Notes: generated by a model from the letters alone, not told the origin. Shown: positions 41,331 to 50,958, counted from the stretch's first letter. The stretch is 64,000 nt of DNA from Mariniphaga sp041687215 (GCF_041687215.1 NZ_JAWLCI010000021.1:1-64000), one strand, 5' to 3'. Numbers and translations are program-made.

Positions 41331-42423
41331 TTGTTATTTCTTTTAATATCCCCTCCAATCGTTCTTCAAACTTGTTTAGAGTGAATTCCTCTTCATATTT
41401 TTTCCTGCCTGCCACGCCCATTTGTTGGCGTAATGAGGGGTTTTGGATTAATATCTCCAGCTTTTCGGCAAGTGCTTCCGCATTTTTCTGTGGTACTAAA
41501 AAACCGGTTTTGCCATCTTCAACAATACCTCTAATTCCACCCTCGAAGGTTGAAATAGTTGGCAATCTGTGTTGCATGGCTTCCAATAAAACTAAAGGGA
41601 AACAATCTTCAAACGTTGGATGAACAAAAATATCTGCTTTTGAAAAGATTTCTGCTTTTTCATTTCCGAATTTTTTACCTACATAAACTACATGCTCCCC
41701 AAGGCCAAGTTTTTTTACTTTTGTCTGAAACTGAAGTGTTGTTAAATCCCCTTCGCCGCCAACATAGATGCAATGAAACGCGAGCCCTTTTTGCTTTAAA
41801 ATTTTACAGGCTTCAAGCAATACAAATACACCTTTCGACTCAATTAAATTCGATAGGAATAAGATTTCAATCTTTTCATTTTGTCTTTTGTCTATAGTCT
41901 TTTGTCTAGCATCTAAATCAGATATTCCATTGGAACAATAATGCACTTGTTCATGTGTAAAATACTTTTCTACATCGGGGTATAAGTATTTGGAAAGCAA
42001 GATGGTGTGTGCATTTTTAAAAACCCTTCGGTATAGAAAATTATCGATTGCTTTATGTTGTCGGGTACTTACTCCTTTGTTGTGAAAGTGGTACACCACG
42101 CGAATGCCAAATAATTTTACTATTAAAGCAATAAAGCTGTCTTTGTAAAATGCCAGCCCTTTGGCTGTAATAGCCAAATAACAAAAGTTGGGTTTGTTGA
42201 TAATCAGTTGCTTTAAAACCTGAAAAACAATACGCAAGTAACGACCAATTTTTGCGAAAGGATTTTTACCAATTTCATCAACCGTCCGCGAAGTTCCCAA
42301 ATTAATGTAGCTGCAATCAAAAGCCTCATTGATTGAGAGGCTGTCTTTAATTGCCTTACCTACAATTGCAGATCCGTGTACGGGAGGAGGGGTGTGTAAT
42401 ATAAAAAGGATTTTGGTATTCAC
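41302..42423 (-). CDS. Glycosyltransferase family 4, number 3 of the operon
   Basis: A 373-residue GT-B retaining glycosyltransferase. The N-terminal domain begins KILFILHTPPPVHGSAIVG. The C-terminal nucleotide-sugar domain has ILFLSNLIESKGVFVLLEA and the signature EDCFPLVLLEAMQHRLP, with the E-x7-E pair. The sugar donor is unknown. It is preceded by another GT4 with an ATGA overlap at 42420-42423. Confidence 0.93.
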   Translation of the reverse strand: MNTKILFILHTPPPVHGSAIVGKAIKDSLSINEAFDCSYINLGTSRTVDEIGKNPFAKIGRYLRIVFQVLKQLIINKPNFCYLAITAKGLAFYKDSFIALIVKLFGIRVVYHFHNKGVSTRQHKAIDNFLYRRVFKNAHTILLSKYLYPDVEKYFTHEQVHYCSNGISDLDARQKTIDKRQNEKIEILFLSNLIESKGVFVLLEACKILKQKGLAFHCIYVGGEGDLTTLQFQTKVKKLGLGEHVVYVGKKFGNEKAEIFSKADIFVHPTFEDCFPLVLLEAMQHRLPTISTFEGGIRGIVEDGKTGFLVPQKNAEALAEKLEILIQNPSLRQQMGVAGRKKYEEEFTLNKFEERLEGILKEITNEHRKRKKI

Positions 42424-43532
42424 AAGTTGTATATTAATTTTTCGATTTTTTCGTTAAAAGTAAATGGCATGTTGTTTTTTCGAATAATAAGTTCAGTATT
42501 TTGCAGCACACCGATTGGCTTGAGAGCTTTATTCAGCTTTTCAGTTAATTCTTTTTCATTATACGGATCAAACGAATCTCCATTTTGTTGATTGACCAAA
42601 GTGACTGCACCTGCCTTATTTGAACACAAAATTTTGCAACCAGCAAGTAATGCTTCGTTAATTACGGCACCAAAAGGTTCATACGTACTTGGTAGAACAA
42701 AAAGATGAGCTAATGCAAACCAGGCATGCAGCTCATTCCTTTCTAGCCGACCAGTGAATAGAACTTTAGCTTCTATGTTTTTACTTTTCGCATTTTGTTT
42801 TAATTGTTCTTCTAATGGGCCACTACCAACAATCACCAAAACGGTTTCCTTTGCATCGATTTTTGAAAAAGCATTTAATAAAAACGATATGTTTTTTACT
42901 TTCACCAACCGACCCACAAATAGGACAATTTTTTTTTCTGTTAAAGCATAATCTTTTATGTATTTTGCTGCAATCGGAAGGCTGTCTTTTAGTTTGTTCC
43001 TGAATGTTTCATCTTTATGAATAATAGGTAATTCGAGTGGGTTTATTCTTTTTGAAACATGTTGTACGTTCCATTTCCCAACTTCACTGCTTGCATAAAT
43101 AACACCATCGATGTTTTTTGAAATAATATTTCGGAATAAAGCTCTTAGACCTTTTCGTTCCAATGCGTTTGTAATACTATCGTCACAAATTGTGTAAAGC
43201 TTAAATTTTCTACCCGATAGTAGGTAGTATAAAAATGAAACCAATGTAATTTGTCCAAATTCGCTACAAATTACAATGTTTGGATTTTCTTTTTGCAGCA
43301 AAGAGATAATACCAAATCGAAATGTTCTACCTGCAATACTAAACCCTCGTTCAAGGTATAAAGGATCAAAATTACTTTGTTTTCGCAGATACCCCTGATC
43401 AAATTTCTGGTCCTGTACGTTTATGTATGTGAAATACAATTTAGTATTGAAATAGGTCACAAGTGCATTGAAAAAATCGATGCGGTAAGGTGCCAGTGCC
43501 GGATGGAAAACAGCTAGTTTTTTTTTATTCAT
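42420..43532 (-). CDS. Glycosyltransferase family 4, number 2 of the operon
   Basis: A 370-residue GT4 enzyme. The N-terminus starts KKLAVFHPALAPYRIDFFNA, typical of GT4 proteins of O-antigen and exopolysaccharide loci. The C-terminal domain has VLFVGRLVKVKNISFLLNAF and the E-x7-E signature EPFGAVINEALLAG. It adds one sugar to the repeat unit; the donor and linkage are unknown. Coupled to its neighbours by 4-base ATGA overlaps on both sides. Confidence 0.93.
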   Translation of the reverse strand: MNKKKLAVFHPALAPYRIDFFNALVTYFNTKLYFTYINVQDQKFDQGYLRKQSNFDPLYLERGFSIAGRTFRFGIISLLQKENPNIVICSEFGQITLVSFLYYLLSGRKFKLYTICDDSITNALERKGLRALFRNIISKNIDGVIYASSEVGKWNVQHVSKRINPLELPIIHKDETFRNKLKDSLPIAAKYIKDYALTEKKIVLFVGRLVKVKNISFLLNAFSKIDAKETVLVIVGSGPLEEQLKQNAKSKNIEAKVLFTGRLERNELHAWFALAHLFVLPSTYEPFGAVINEALLAGCKILCSNKAGAVTLVNQQNGDSFDPYNEKELTEKLNKALKPIGVLQNTELIIRKNNMPFTFNEKIEKLIYNL

Positions 43533-44617
43533 TTCGAATTGTATAATAAAGAATTGTACAACTTTTCATAATTCTGAGCAAATTCTTCAGCAGAGAAATC
43601 TTTTTCCGCCTTTATCCTGGCATTGGATGCTAAATTATCTGCAAATTCTTTATTTTCAGCTAATTTTATTATTGCTTCTGCCCATTGTTTTTCATCTTGA
43701 GGGTCAACAATTAATCCTGTTTTTTCATGTTCAATTAACTCAGGCAAAGCACCGGCATTGGCAACTATTATTGGCTTTTGTGCTAACATAGCTTCGGGGA
43801 TTACAATACCAAAACCTTCTGCATATGCTGGATGTGCAAAAACGTCACATGTATTTAGAAGCCTGCCTATATTATTCTGATAACCAAGCAGGAAAACATG
43901 TTTTTGAAGGTTATATTTTTCTATTAACTTTTCCAATGTAGTTCTATATGGTCCTTCTCCTGCAATATATAAAAAGTAGCATTCTCTTTTATAATTATTA
44001 ATTATTTCGTTGATAGCTTTTATTAATACCTGAATATTTTTCCAGTCAACAAGACCAGCAATGTCAAAAACAGAATGATTTTTAAGTTGCGCACATTCAG
44101 TTTCATTATCGATTCTTTCAGAACTCCCGTTGAATATTATGTGACCATCTTTCCTTTTTAAAATAGGAAATTGAGTTTGTTTTTCATTCTGTACAAATTT
44201 TGTGATGTAAACAAAAGAATCAATTTTTTTATATAAATAATTTGCTATGATACTTTTTATTTTACTTGGCTTAAATGGCCCAACAAAAGCTACGATAACT
44301 TTTACTTTAGGTCTAAATAGTTTTATAAAAAAACCAAGAACTTCTCCCCAAAAAAACTGAGTCTGAACAATGTCTATTTCTTTTTTGTCAATAATTTTCA
44401 ACAAAATACTTAAATGTCGAAACAAATTTTTGCCGTAAAATCCATCATATACTCTTCCACCTGTGTCTTCAAATTTTGATCTAAATTCGTTATAACCTTT
44501 TTCATATACATATAGCACAGAATTACTCCCAAAGTATTTCATTAAATCAAGTGTTTTTTTTGGTGTGCCTCCATAAAGGTTAAAAGAGGAAAGTATATAT
44601 AATATTTTGTTTTTCAT
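43529..44617 (-). CDS. Glycosyltransferase family 4, number 1 of the operon
   Basis: A 362-residue GT4 enzyme. The start is KILYILSSFNLYGGTPKKTLDL, with the Gly-rich loop near residue 17. The C-terminal domain reads VFDIAGLVDWKNIQVLIKAI and has the signature EGFGIVIPEAMLAQKP. It overlaps the pyruvyl transferase gene by 4 bp. Donor sugar unknown. Confidence 0.93.
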   Translation of the reverse strand: MKNKILYILSSFNLYGGTPKKTLDLMKYFGSNSVLYVYEKGYNEFRSKFEDTGGRVYDGFYGKNLFRHLSILLKIIDKKEIDIVQTQFFWGEVLGFFIKLFRPKVKVIVAFVGPFKPSKIKSIIANYLYKKIDSFVYITKFVQNEKQTQFPILKRKDGHIIFNGSSERIDNETECAQLKNHSVFDIAGLVDWKNIQVLIKAINEIINNYKRECYFLYIAGEGPYRTTLEKLIEKYNLQKHVFLLGYQNNIGRLLNTCDVFAHPAYAEGFGIVIPEAMLAQKPIIVANAGALPELIEHEKTGLIVDPQDEKQWAEAIIKLAENKEFADNLASNARIKAEKDFSAEEFAQNYEKLYNSLLYNSK

Positions 44618-45648
44618 TTGTTGAGAATTGCTTGTTTTAAAACATTTAGGAAAGAAACAAAGCCGTTATACTCTTTCAATAAAATATCGTTTGGTAAAAT
44701 CACTGGTTTTTTAGTAATGTCTGAAAGCTCAACTCTGTCAAAAAGTTTAACTCTTTTAGTTGGATTAAATAACATGGCTGGTTTTCCATAAGATAATGCT
44801 GGAACACATGCATGTACTCTTCTTGCTAGTACAATTTCTGCTCTACTAAATAGATTTAAATATGCGTAAGCATTCACAGATACAAATTGATTATTTCTAT
44901 GAATAAATGGCTTCATAATTGAAGGATTAAAATTATGCAATGTTCTAATTAATTTAATACCATTATAGTTGTCAGGGTATTTTAACAGCATGCTTTTTAA
45001 AATATTCACTTTTGAGCTTTTAGAACAACAGTTTATATTTTTTGCACTAAAAATAGACTCACAATAATTGTTAAAATTTAGTTCATTTAAGTTTGGTTCT
45101 TGCCCTTCTTCAAAGTTAAGTATCATATATTTACCTAGCTTCGGAGTATCATAACCAGAATAATGAAAAGAACTAAAGAAAGCGGAGCATATGCCGTCGT
45201 GCGAAAATTTTGCTAAATCATGATAGACATCATATGTGAATCGATCTCTTGTTGAAATAGCAAATGGTGGATACTCGTTTAAAAATTTTCTAACATCAGC
45301 AATTTCTTCATTTGTATAATGTGAACTGCCTGCACTTAAATAAATAAACTGAGTTCCATTGTTTTGCATTTCTTTAAACAAAGGCTCAAAATTTTTTCTT
45401 AAAGTAATATATTGAAAAATGGGACCTGCTAAAACAAAATAATCACATTTTGTATAGATACCATAATTTAAATAATATTTTTTGTTTGCTGCCAAAGTCA
45501 AATCTGAATAAAAGTGCCTTCCTTCCACGGGAATAATTTCAGCTTCATCCTTAAATACTTTTTGTAAATCATGAATTATTGACAACTCAAAAAAATGATT
45601 GCCAATGTTAATACTGTGATGTAAAACGGCGATTGTAATTTTTTTCAT
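44614..45648 (-). CDS. Polysaccharide pyruvyl transferase family protein
   Basis: A 344-residue member of the CsaB/WcaK family, which makes pyruvyl ketals on sugars of surface polysaccharides using phosphoenolpyruvate. Blocks: VLHHSINIGNHFFELSII, then YLSAGSSHY, ISTRDRFTYDV and the C-terminal FSRAEIVLARRVHACVPALS, where the RxH in ARRVHACVPALSYGKPA is conserved. It starts 17 bp after the polymerase gene and overlaps the GT4 gene by 4 bp. Adds negative charge to the polymer if active. Confidence 0.88.
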   Translation of the reverse strand: MKKITIAVLHHSINIGNHFFELSIIHDLQKVFKDEAEIIPVEGRHFYSDLTLAANKKYYLNYGIYTKCDYFVLAGPIFQYITLRKNFEPLFKEMQNNGTQFIYLSAGSSHYTNEEIADVRKFLNEYPPFAISTRDRFTYDVYHDLAKFSHDGICSAFFSSFHYSGYDTPKLGKYMILNFEEGQEPNLNELNFNNYCESIFSAKNINCCSKSSKVNILKSMLLKYPDNYNGIKLIRTLHNFNPSIMKPFIHRNNQFVSVNAYAYLNLFSRAEIVLARRVHACVPALSYGKPAMLFNPTKRVKLFDRVELSDITKKPVILPNDILLKEYNGFVSFLNVLKQAILNK

Positions 45649-45665
45649 TATTTATAATTAAATGT

Positions 45666-46844
45666 TTATTTACTGCTTAATGATAATAGGAAAATTCCCA
45701 ATGCAAGTGCAATTAATCCTATTGAAAATGAGAAAACAGACCATGTAATGTTGACAAAAAAATACTGAATAAAGAATATTTTCAAACTTTTAATAGTAAG
45801 TAGATTATTTTCATTCTTAAAAAATGGGATGGTAAGGATTATTAGAAAATACATCATTCCCACGATTCCGAATTTACCTAATAAATCAATATATCCGCTA
45901 TCAACAAACGATAACGATTCTGTATAAATATGGTCACCAAGTTCTGTTGCACTACTATGTAAAAACCCATATCCTTGCAAAGGCTTTTTTGAAATTAGTT
46001 CAAGTCGTTCTACATTGTAAACAGCTCTAGCTTTAAACGAAGAGGTTTCTTTCAATTCAATTAAGTATTTCTCGATAGGAAGTAGTGAAAGTATAATTGT
46101 TAATAACAATACTCCAACTAATAACCGTTTAAAGTTTTTTGTAAACTTTATTAATGGTATTCTGAATAATACAATTGTTGTTCCTATTGAAGTTGTCAGC
46201 ATAATGGCTGTATGGCCTTCAAAATACATTCCAACTGTCCACACCAATATTAAAAAAAAAACGAAAAGTTTACTTTTTAATGATTTGGCTTGCAACGCTT
46301 TAATAAAAAGAAACAAAGAAAGTATAGCCGGATAATTGTATTGGATTTGGCCAGGTCCTTTTATGTAATGTGGTGGGATATAATTAAAAAAAACGAATAA
46401 ACTTAAAATAATTAAAAAGTAGTAACCAAAAAACGAGAGATTCTTATGAATAAGTTCTATTGAAAGGGCGTTTCTGTTTACAAAAAGGAAATGTATAAAA
46501 AAAATGGATGAAAATTCTTTGGAAGCAATAGTGCTTTGCATTAAGGAAGAAGAACCATTAATTACAGGGTATACTACACCATACATATAAAGCAAAAGTG
46601 TACCCCATAGCATTATTTTAAAATGTTTGGGCAGGTTTTTTATCCGGCCATTGTAAAGAATAAATGTGGCTAACATTAATATGCTATGGTAAAACAAACC
46701 AATTTCGTTACCACCCAGCAATATATCGCGTGGTAAAAATCCTAAATATGAAGATATAAAGAGAATGTAGGTAAACACAAAATATTTTGGCTTAAAAAAC
46801 GCCAGAAAAGTTTGTAATCCTAAAAAAAGGAGACCTAAAATCAT
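45666..46844 (-). CDS. O-antigen/exopolysaccharide polymerase (Wzy-type)
   Basis: A 392-residue integral membrane protein with about ten hydrophobic segments. In the second half there is a long periplasmic loop region around SSFKARAVYNVERLELISKKPLQGYGFLHS, and the pattern GYGFLHSSATEL...HIYTESLSFVDSGYIDLLGKFGIVG is that of Wzy/O-antigen ligase-type proteins. It would polymerise lipid-linked repeat units in the periplasm. Wzy proteins differ greatly in sequence, so assignment rests on topology and on its place between flippase and transferases. Confidence 0.85.
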   Translation of the reverse strand: MILGLLFLGLQTFLAFFKPKYFVFTYILFISSYLGFLPRDILLGGNEIGLFYHSILMLATFILYNGRIKNLPKHFKIMLWGTLLLYMYGVVYPVINGSSSLMQSTIASKEFSSIFFIHFLFVNRNALSIELIHKNLSFFGYYFLIILSLFVFFNYIPPHYIKGPGQIQYNYPAILSLFLFIKALQAKSLKSKLFVFFLILVWTVGMYFEGHTAIMLTTSIGTTIVLFRIPLIKFTKNFKRLLVGVLLLTIILSLLPIEKYLIELKETSSFKARAVYNVERLELISKKPLQGYGFLHSSATELGDHIYTESLSFVDSGYIDLLGKFGIVGMMYFLIILTIPFFKNENNLLTIKSLKIFFIQYFFVNITWSVFSFSIGLIALALGIFLLSLSSK

Positions 46845-48109
46845 TGTTTATCACTTTTTAAGCTGCGAAATAACCAAAATAATCCGATTGAAACAAGGCT
46901 AAATGAATAAGCCAGAGCAATATTTACCAAATTCCAATTACCGGTTAAAAATACCACAATTATTACCAGAGCATTAATGAAGATTCCTGTTAGTTTAATC
47001 CGGGCAACCAGGTTTACTTTTCCAATGCCCAGCATGTATTTTTGAATGCTTTCACTGGCCGCAATGATTAAGTATCCGATTAAAACAAAGTTTAATACCT
47101 GAAAAATTTCAGTTGTATATTCTTTAAAAAAGTATTGAATAAGAAATTTATTAAAAATAAAAAACACTATATAACCTGTTAATGTTACTGCAATTAAAAA
47201 CTTTGTAACTTTTTTTATTACTCCCCACAAATATACTTTACTCTTTTCTTTGTGTTTTGCCACAATACTAAAAAAGGGATTTGAGATATAGGCCAGCAGA
47301 TTATTGGCTAAAACAGCCAATTTTGTTGAAAGCTCAAAAATACCTATGGCTCTTCCTTCTCCTAAAAAAAGAATAATTACATACTTAATTAAAGGCAAGT
47401 GTGCAGAGTTTAAGGCCCCAACCTTAAAAAACTGAAATGTAATGCCAAAAACGTTTTTAAAACTTGTTTTATCTGGCTTAATAAGTTGTGTGTATATGGG
47501 TGGGAGAAATAATAAATGGTAAATAATTGTAACAACTGAACCTGCAACAGGTATTAATAAAAAATATAGGATTGGTGCTTTTATTAAGGCAAGAATTAAC
47601 CAGCCCAGATGTATGATTACCGACTGAATTAAAAATCCCCAGTTTACCAACTGTAATTTAAAATCTGCTTCAAGTGATGCACGCAATAAATTATTGAATA
47701 TTCCAAAAGATAATAATAGTATTGCAATAGTATTAATTAATCGCAAAGTAGGAGAATCAACTTCAAGTTTTCCTCCCATCAGGTTTATTTCAAAAACGAA
47801 TACAAGCAGTGCAAACAACAACATGGTGGCAAACAAACCGAGATTCAAAATGTAAATGGCTGAAATTTCCTTTTTGTTTTCTTTTTGACTCCCCTGAAAT
47901 GAAATTAATGCTTTGGATAGACCCAGGTCGAGTATTCCGGTGAAACTTGAAAAGACCAAAACTATAGAAATTATCCCGTAGTTGTCAATTCCAATATTTT
48001 TAATAATAAGTGGAATTGCTACCACCGACAAAACCAATGTAAATGCAGTTTTAATTAAACCTGTATAAACATTCTTGAAAATGTACTTTTTTATTTGGGA
48101 TATTTCCAT
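46841..48109 (-). CDS. Polysaccharide flippase (Wzx-type)
   Basis: A 422-residue membrane protein of the MOP/MATE exporter superfamily with about 12-14 helices. Blocks: KYIFKNVYTGLIKTAFTLVLS, then GIDNYGIISIVLVFSSFTGILDLGLS, which is the classical Wzx start, and AIGIFELSTKLAVLANNL later. It flips lipid-linked repeat units to the periplasmic side. It is the first gene of the operon and overlaps the polymerase gene by 4 bp. A TAnnTTTG box lies 40 bp upstream. Confidence 0.9.
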   Translation of the reverse strand: MEISQIKKYIFKNVYTGLIKTAFTLVLSVVAIPLIIKNIGIDNYGIISIVLVFSSFTGILDLGLSKALISFQGSQKENKKEISAIYILNLGLFATMLLFALLVFVFEINLMGGKLEVDSPTLRLINTIAILLLSFGIFNNLLRASLEADFKLQLVNWGFLIQSVIIHLGWLILALIKAPILYFLLIPVAGSVVTIIYHLLFLPPIYTQLIKPDKTSFKNVFGITFQFFKVGALNSAHLPLIKYVIILFLGEGRAIGIFELSTKLAVLANNLLAYISNPFFSIVAKHKEKSKVYLWGVIKKVTKFLIAVTLTGYIVFFIFNKFLIQYFFKEYTTEIFQVLNFVLIGYLIIAASESIQKYMLGIGKVNLVARIKLTGIFINALVIIVVFLTGNWNLVNIALAYSFSLVSIGLFWLFRSLKSDKQ

Positions 48110-48322
48110 TTAAGTAAATACTGTTTAATGGTTTTGGTTTTCAGCGGGCAAAGATAAGGAAATTGCCTAATGATTAAATGGTTGGGAGGAAAAATTGATG
48201 AAAAGGTAAGAGAGGAGCCTCCCCCAGCCCCTCCCAGGGAGGGGAGTTGGCTGAGTGCTATAAAGGTTCATTTGATTTCGAAATAGGATTTGTATCTATT
48301 AATAAAACTTAAATTGACGAAG
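48110..48322. other. Promoter region of the exopolysaccharide operon, with palindrome
   Basis: The gap has a -7 box for the minus-strand operon (48149-48156) and a 17-bp palindrome CCCCTCCCAGGGAGGGG (48228-48244) of the kind found scattered in such genomes. I see no gene. Confidence 0.5.
48149..48156 (-). promoter_or_regulatory. -7 box (TATCTTTG) for the exopolysaccharide operon
   Basis: Exact TAnnTTTG match on the minus strand, 40 bp before the flippase ATG at 48109. No clear TTTG -33 box. Confidence 0.5.
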
Positions 48323-48688
48323 TTATTTTGCCTTTCCCCGCAAGTTTTTAATTCGAAGTCCGTTTTTTGTAAGCACTGAAAAGTTTCCTTTCATTTTATT
48401 TAAGTTTGAGAAAATAGTTTTAACTGCGAGTAATAAACGTTCATTACGCGGTAAATCACTTAACCTTATTAGTAGAATTCCTGCGTGTTGAAATTTTAGC
48501 CGAAAAGCCAGTTCTCCAAAATCTTTGTCTTCCGTAATGAGCAAAGCATCATTTTTGACTGCCAATTCCAATACTTCGGTATCTTTTATTCCCCCTGATT
48601 CTTCGGCAATTGAAAATACGTTAATTCCCTTTTTTCTCAATCCCAGGGTTATTCCGGAGTCAACACTTTCGTCAGCCACCAAATTCAT
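48323..48688 (-). CDS. DUF5615-family PIN-like toxin candidate
   Basis: A 121-residue PIN-like protein: MNLVADESVDSGITLGLRKKG with Asp6 and Glu7, then LLITEDKDFGELAF, giving the acidic pair DKD. Such DUF5615 proteins are paired with DUF433 proteins and are thought to be RNA-cleaving toxins. The partner here ends one base before its start codon. It ends 213 bp after the exopolysaccharide operon start region. Confidence 0.85.
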   Translation of the reverse strand: MNLVADESVDSGITLGLRKKGINVFSIAEESGGIKDTEVLELAVKNDALLITEDKDFGELAFRLKFQHAGILLIRLSDLPRNERLLLAVKTIFSNLNKMKGNFSVLTKNGLRIKNLRGKAK

Positions 48689-48689
48689 T

Positions 48690-48923
48690 TTAAGAAGCTT
48701 TTGGAATTATGACTTCATTTTTGATTGAATCGGCGGCAAATAATAAACAAGCAATTATATCGTCATTCGTCAGTTTTGGATATGCCGCTAATAAATCATC
48801 AACGGTATCGCCTGCTGCCAGTTTTTCCAGAATTAAATCTACAGATATCCTTGTGTTGATTATTGTGGGTTTTCCGAATAACTTACCGGGATCTGATTCA
48901 ATATGTAAATTCCAATTTACCAT
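48690..48923 (-). CDS. DUF433-family antitoxin
   Basis: A 77-residue DUF433 protein (winged-helix type, antitoxin-like): ESDPGKLFGKPTIINTRISV, then LILEKLAAGDTVDDLLAAYP and DIIACLLFAAD. It is next to the DUF5615 gene in the usual order and forms a toxin-antitoxin pair with it. It may also repress its own promoter. Confidence 0.88.
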   Translation of the reverse strand: MVNWNLHIESDPGKLFGKPTIINTRISVDLILEKLAAGDTVDDLLAAYPKLTNDDIIACLLFAADSIKNEVIIPKAS

Positions 48924-49411
48924 TTTAAAATTTATTTCTTTGTTTGAAAATACAATTTATAAAGTTCAAAGTTACGAAAATCAAAAACAGGATTTGTACG
49001 AGATAAGGAAAATGTGAAATCCAGGTGAAATATTCTGCGAATTTCACCCCGGTGGACTAAAGTATGTCCATGGGACAGGCTGCCCAACATCTTTTGATTC
49101 CCCATAGGGACAAGCGTTTTACTGTCAAAAGCAGGGTGTCACTGAACAGTTTTCAGTGGCAATGGGCAGGTTGTCATTGGTCAACAGGTTTTTTACTTTT
49201 CATTTTACACTATTTGACCTCTTTGTTTTACACTTTAGGTGTATTTCGTTTTACACTTTGACTGACGGAAGTCGTGCCGAAGGTTCCGCAGGATTCCTAA
49301 GGACCTTTGGAGCTTACGGGAGAAGTCGGAAGACGGAAGTTGGAAGACGGAAGTTGCCTGCATGCCTGCCGGCAGGGAAGTCTGACCTCTGATCTCCATC
49401 TCTGTCCTCTG
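48924..49411. other. Non-coding gap with short repeats
   Basis: Contains a hairpin GGTGAAAT/ATTTCACC (49027-49051), three spaced TTTTACACT repeats (about 49200-49260), a tandem GGAAGACGGAAGTT pair (about 49328-49355) and CCTGCCGGCAGG. No gene is seen. Confidence 0.5.
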
Positions 49412-50620
49412 TCAAATTGTTTTGGCCCATTCATAAAACGGGATTGCGTTACATGTTTTATTGCCAATTTCAAATGTTTCGTTCTGATTAAAAGTAACAA
49501 TCGTTCCCTGTGTTGCACCAAAATAGTCCATTGCTTCTTTTAAACCGTTAAGTTCCCGGTTCAGGTTGTCGTGGTTGAGTTGCCAGCAAACCTGATAAAT
49601 GCCCTCCGGTTTTTTTTGTTGAAAAGTCACAAAATCGCATTCATTTTTTTCTGCAAAATAACAGATTTCTTTGGTTTTTCGTCTTAAATGCAGAAACACC
49701 ATGTTCTCGAGGAATCTGCCATTATCGGGTGAAAAAGAAACGGAATTATGCTGAATGAATCCGTTGTCGATGCAATAGATTTTTTTTGGGTTTACCAATT
49801 GCACTTTCCCTGAAAAACTGAACCGGGGTACGTAAAAAAACAAATAAGCATCGTTAAAAAAGTTTAGATACTCCATAATACTTGATGAGGAACCAATCTG
49901 AAATAATTTACGAAGGCTGTTTCCTGTGAATAATTTTCCGGGGTTGGATACCAGCCATACAGCCAGTTGCTGCAAGGTGGTAATATTTTTAATGTTGTAC
50001 CTCAGCGTAATGTCTCTTATAATGATATCGTTGAATAATTGCATAAGGACTTCGGGCTGATTTGTTTTCAGATATTCAGGCAATCCGCCACCTGTGATAT
50101 AGGATTCGGATGATGTTTCACTTTCGGGTTGTTTGGTGAATTGCAGAAATTCACGGTAAGAAAAGGGAAACAGCTCTTTGGATATATGTCTGCCGGTTAA
50201 TTTGGTGCCCAGTTCTTTACTTAGCATGGTTGCGTTGGACCCGGAAATAAAAATCCGGTATCCTTCGTCGAGCCTGAAGCGGATAAAACTTTCCCATTTA
50301 TCGATGGTTTGAATTTCGTCGAAAAAAAAGGCAGAAATTGAGTTCTTTTCTGCAATTTCCTGTAAGCGATTAAAATCGGTTAATTCGAAACCGGCCAGCC
50401 TGGGGTCTTCAAAGTTAATATATATTGATTCTTGCTCGAGAGTGTTGTTTATTTGCTGGAGCAAAGTGCTTTTTCCACAACGCCTGACGCCGGTTACAAT
50501 AAATGCATGCGATGTAAGGTTTGCAAAACCATGGACCGGGCGTGGAAGAGTGCTGCCCGCTTTACTTAAACGTTCACGCTGCGATGTAATAACTTGTTCT
50601 ATCGTTTGTTTTGTAAGAAT
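49412..50620 (-). CDS. AAA+ ATPase with DUF4143, start codon missing
   Basis: A DUF4143-type ATPase. The C-terminal part is intact. The P-loop GVRRCGKST and the N-terminal FIVTGVRRCGKSTLL lie upstream of the first usable TTG (50464). Walker B is FFFDEIQ, and the DUF4143 part includes PFSYREFLQ and GGLPEYL. The frame is open to 50644, where a TAA (50647-50645) lies. Between the TAA and the P-loop there is no ATG, GTG or TTG in frame; the first family-like residues are ILTKQTIEQVI (from ATT at 50620). Either a rare start is used, or the start codon was lost. The family is often linked with DNA-bound partner selection, and its role is unknown. Confidence 0.7.
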   Translation of the reverse strand: MLTKQTIEQVITSQRERLSKAGSTLPRPVHGFANLTSHAFIVTGVRRCGKSTLLQQINNTLEQESIYINFEDPRLAGFELTDFNRLQEIAEKNSISAFFFDEIQTIDKWESFIRFRLDEGYRIFISGSNATMLSKELGTKLTGRHISKELFPFSYREFLQFTKQPESETSSESYITGGGLPEYLKTNQPEVLMQLFNDIIIRDITLRYNIKNITTLQQLAVWLVSNPGKLFTGNSLRKLFQIGSSSSIMEYLNFFNDAYLFFYVPRFSFSGKVQLVNPKKIYCIDNGFIQHNSVSFSPDNGRFLENMVFLHLRRKTKEICYFAEKNECDFVTFQQKKPEGIYQVCWQLNHDNLNRELNGLKEAMDYFGATQGTIVTFNQNETFEIGNKTCNAIPFYEWAKTI

Positions 50621-50744
50621 ATTGCAGAGTTTTTGCCGGCAAAGTTAACTGTTTTTTGCTGACAACGAAAGCCTTTGTTTCTATGTTTTTGAGGTTGGCT
50701 GGCTTTTTGGTTTGAGACCAGGTTGGTTTGTTATTCTTTTAATA

Positions 50745-50870
50745 TTAAAGTCTCCTATCCGTAAGACCCTTATTCAAAATTCCTTTTACATCGTAAATTA
50801 CGGTGCCACTTTTTTTATGGGCACTTAAATTAATTTTTAAAAATTCGTTATGGGCCATAAAGAAGACACA
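50745..50870 (-). pseudogene. Relic of a UDP-sugar dehydrogenase C-terminus
   Basis: The minus strand from about 50870 to 50745 reads CVFFMAHNEFLKINLSAHKK and then SGTVIYDVKGILNKGLTDRRL followed by TAA. This is the C-terminal end of UDP-N-acetyl-hexosamine dehydrogenase (WbpO/TviB-type), where VVYDVKGIL...DGRL is typical. Only about 40 codons remain. Such enzymes make uronic-acid precursors for exopolysaccharides, so it fits the neighbouring locus. Confidence 0.7.
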
Positions 50871-50908
50871 AGTATCGGAACTGGAGAAACGGAAGAAGTT
50901 CAAAGTTC

Positions 50909-50958
50909 ACCCTGTGAAATAATGCGAAGCATTAAATCGTAGATTTATTTCACAGGGT
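50909..50958. repeat. Inverted repeat with 14-bp arms (ACCCTGTGAAATAA)
   Basis: ACCCTGTGAAATAA at 50909-50922 and TTATTTCACAGGGT at 50945-50958 form a perfect 14-bp inverted repeat around 22 bases (TGCGAAGCATTAAATCGTAG). Confidence 0.85.
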
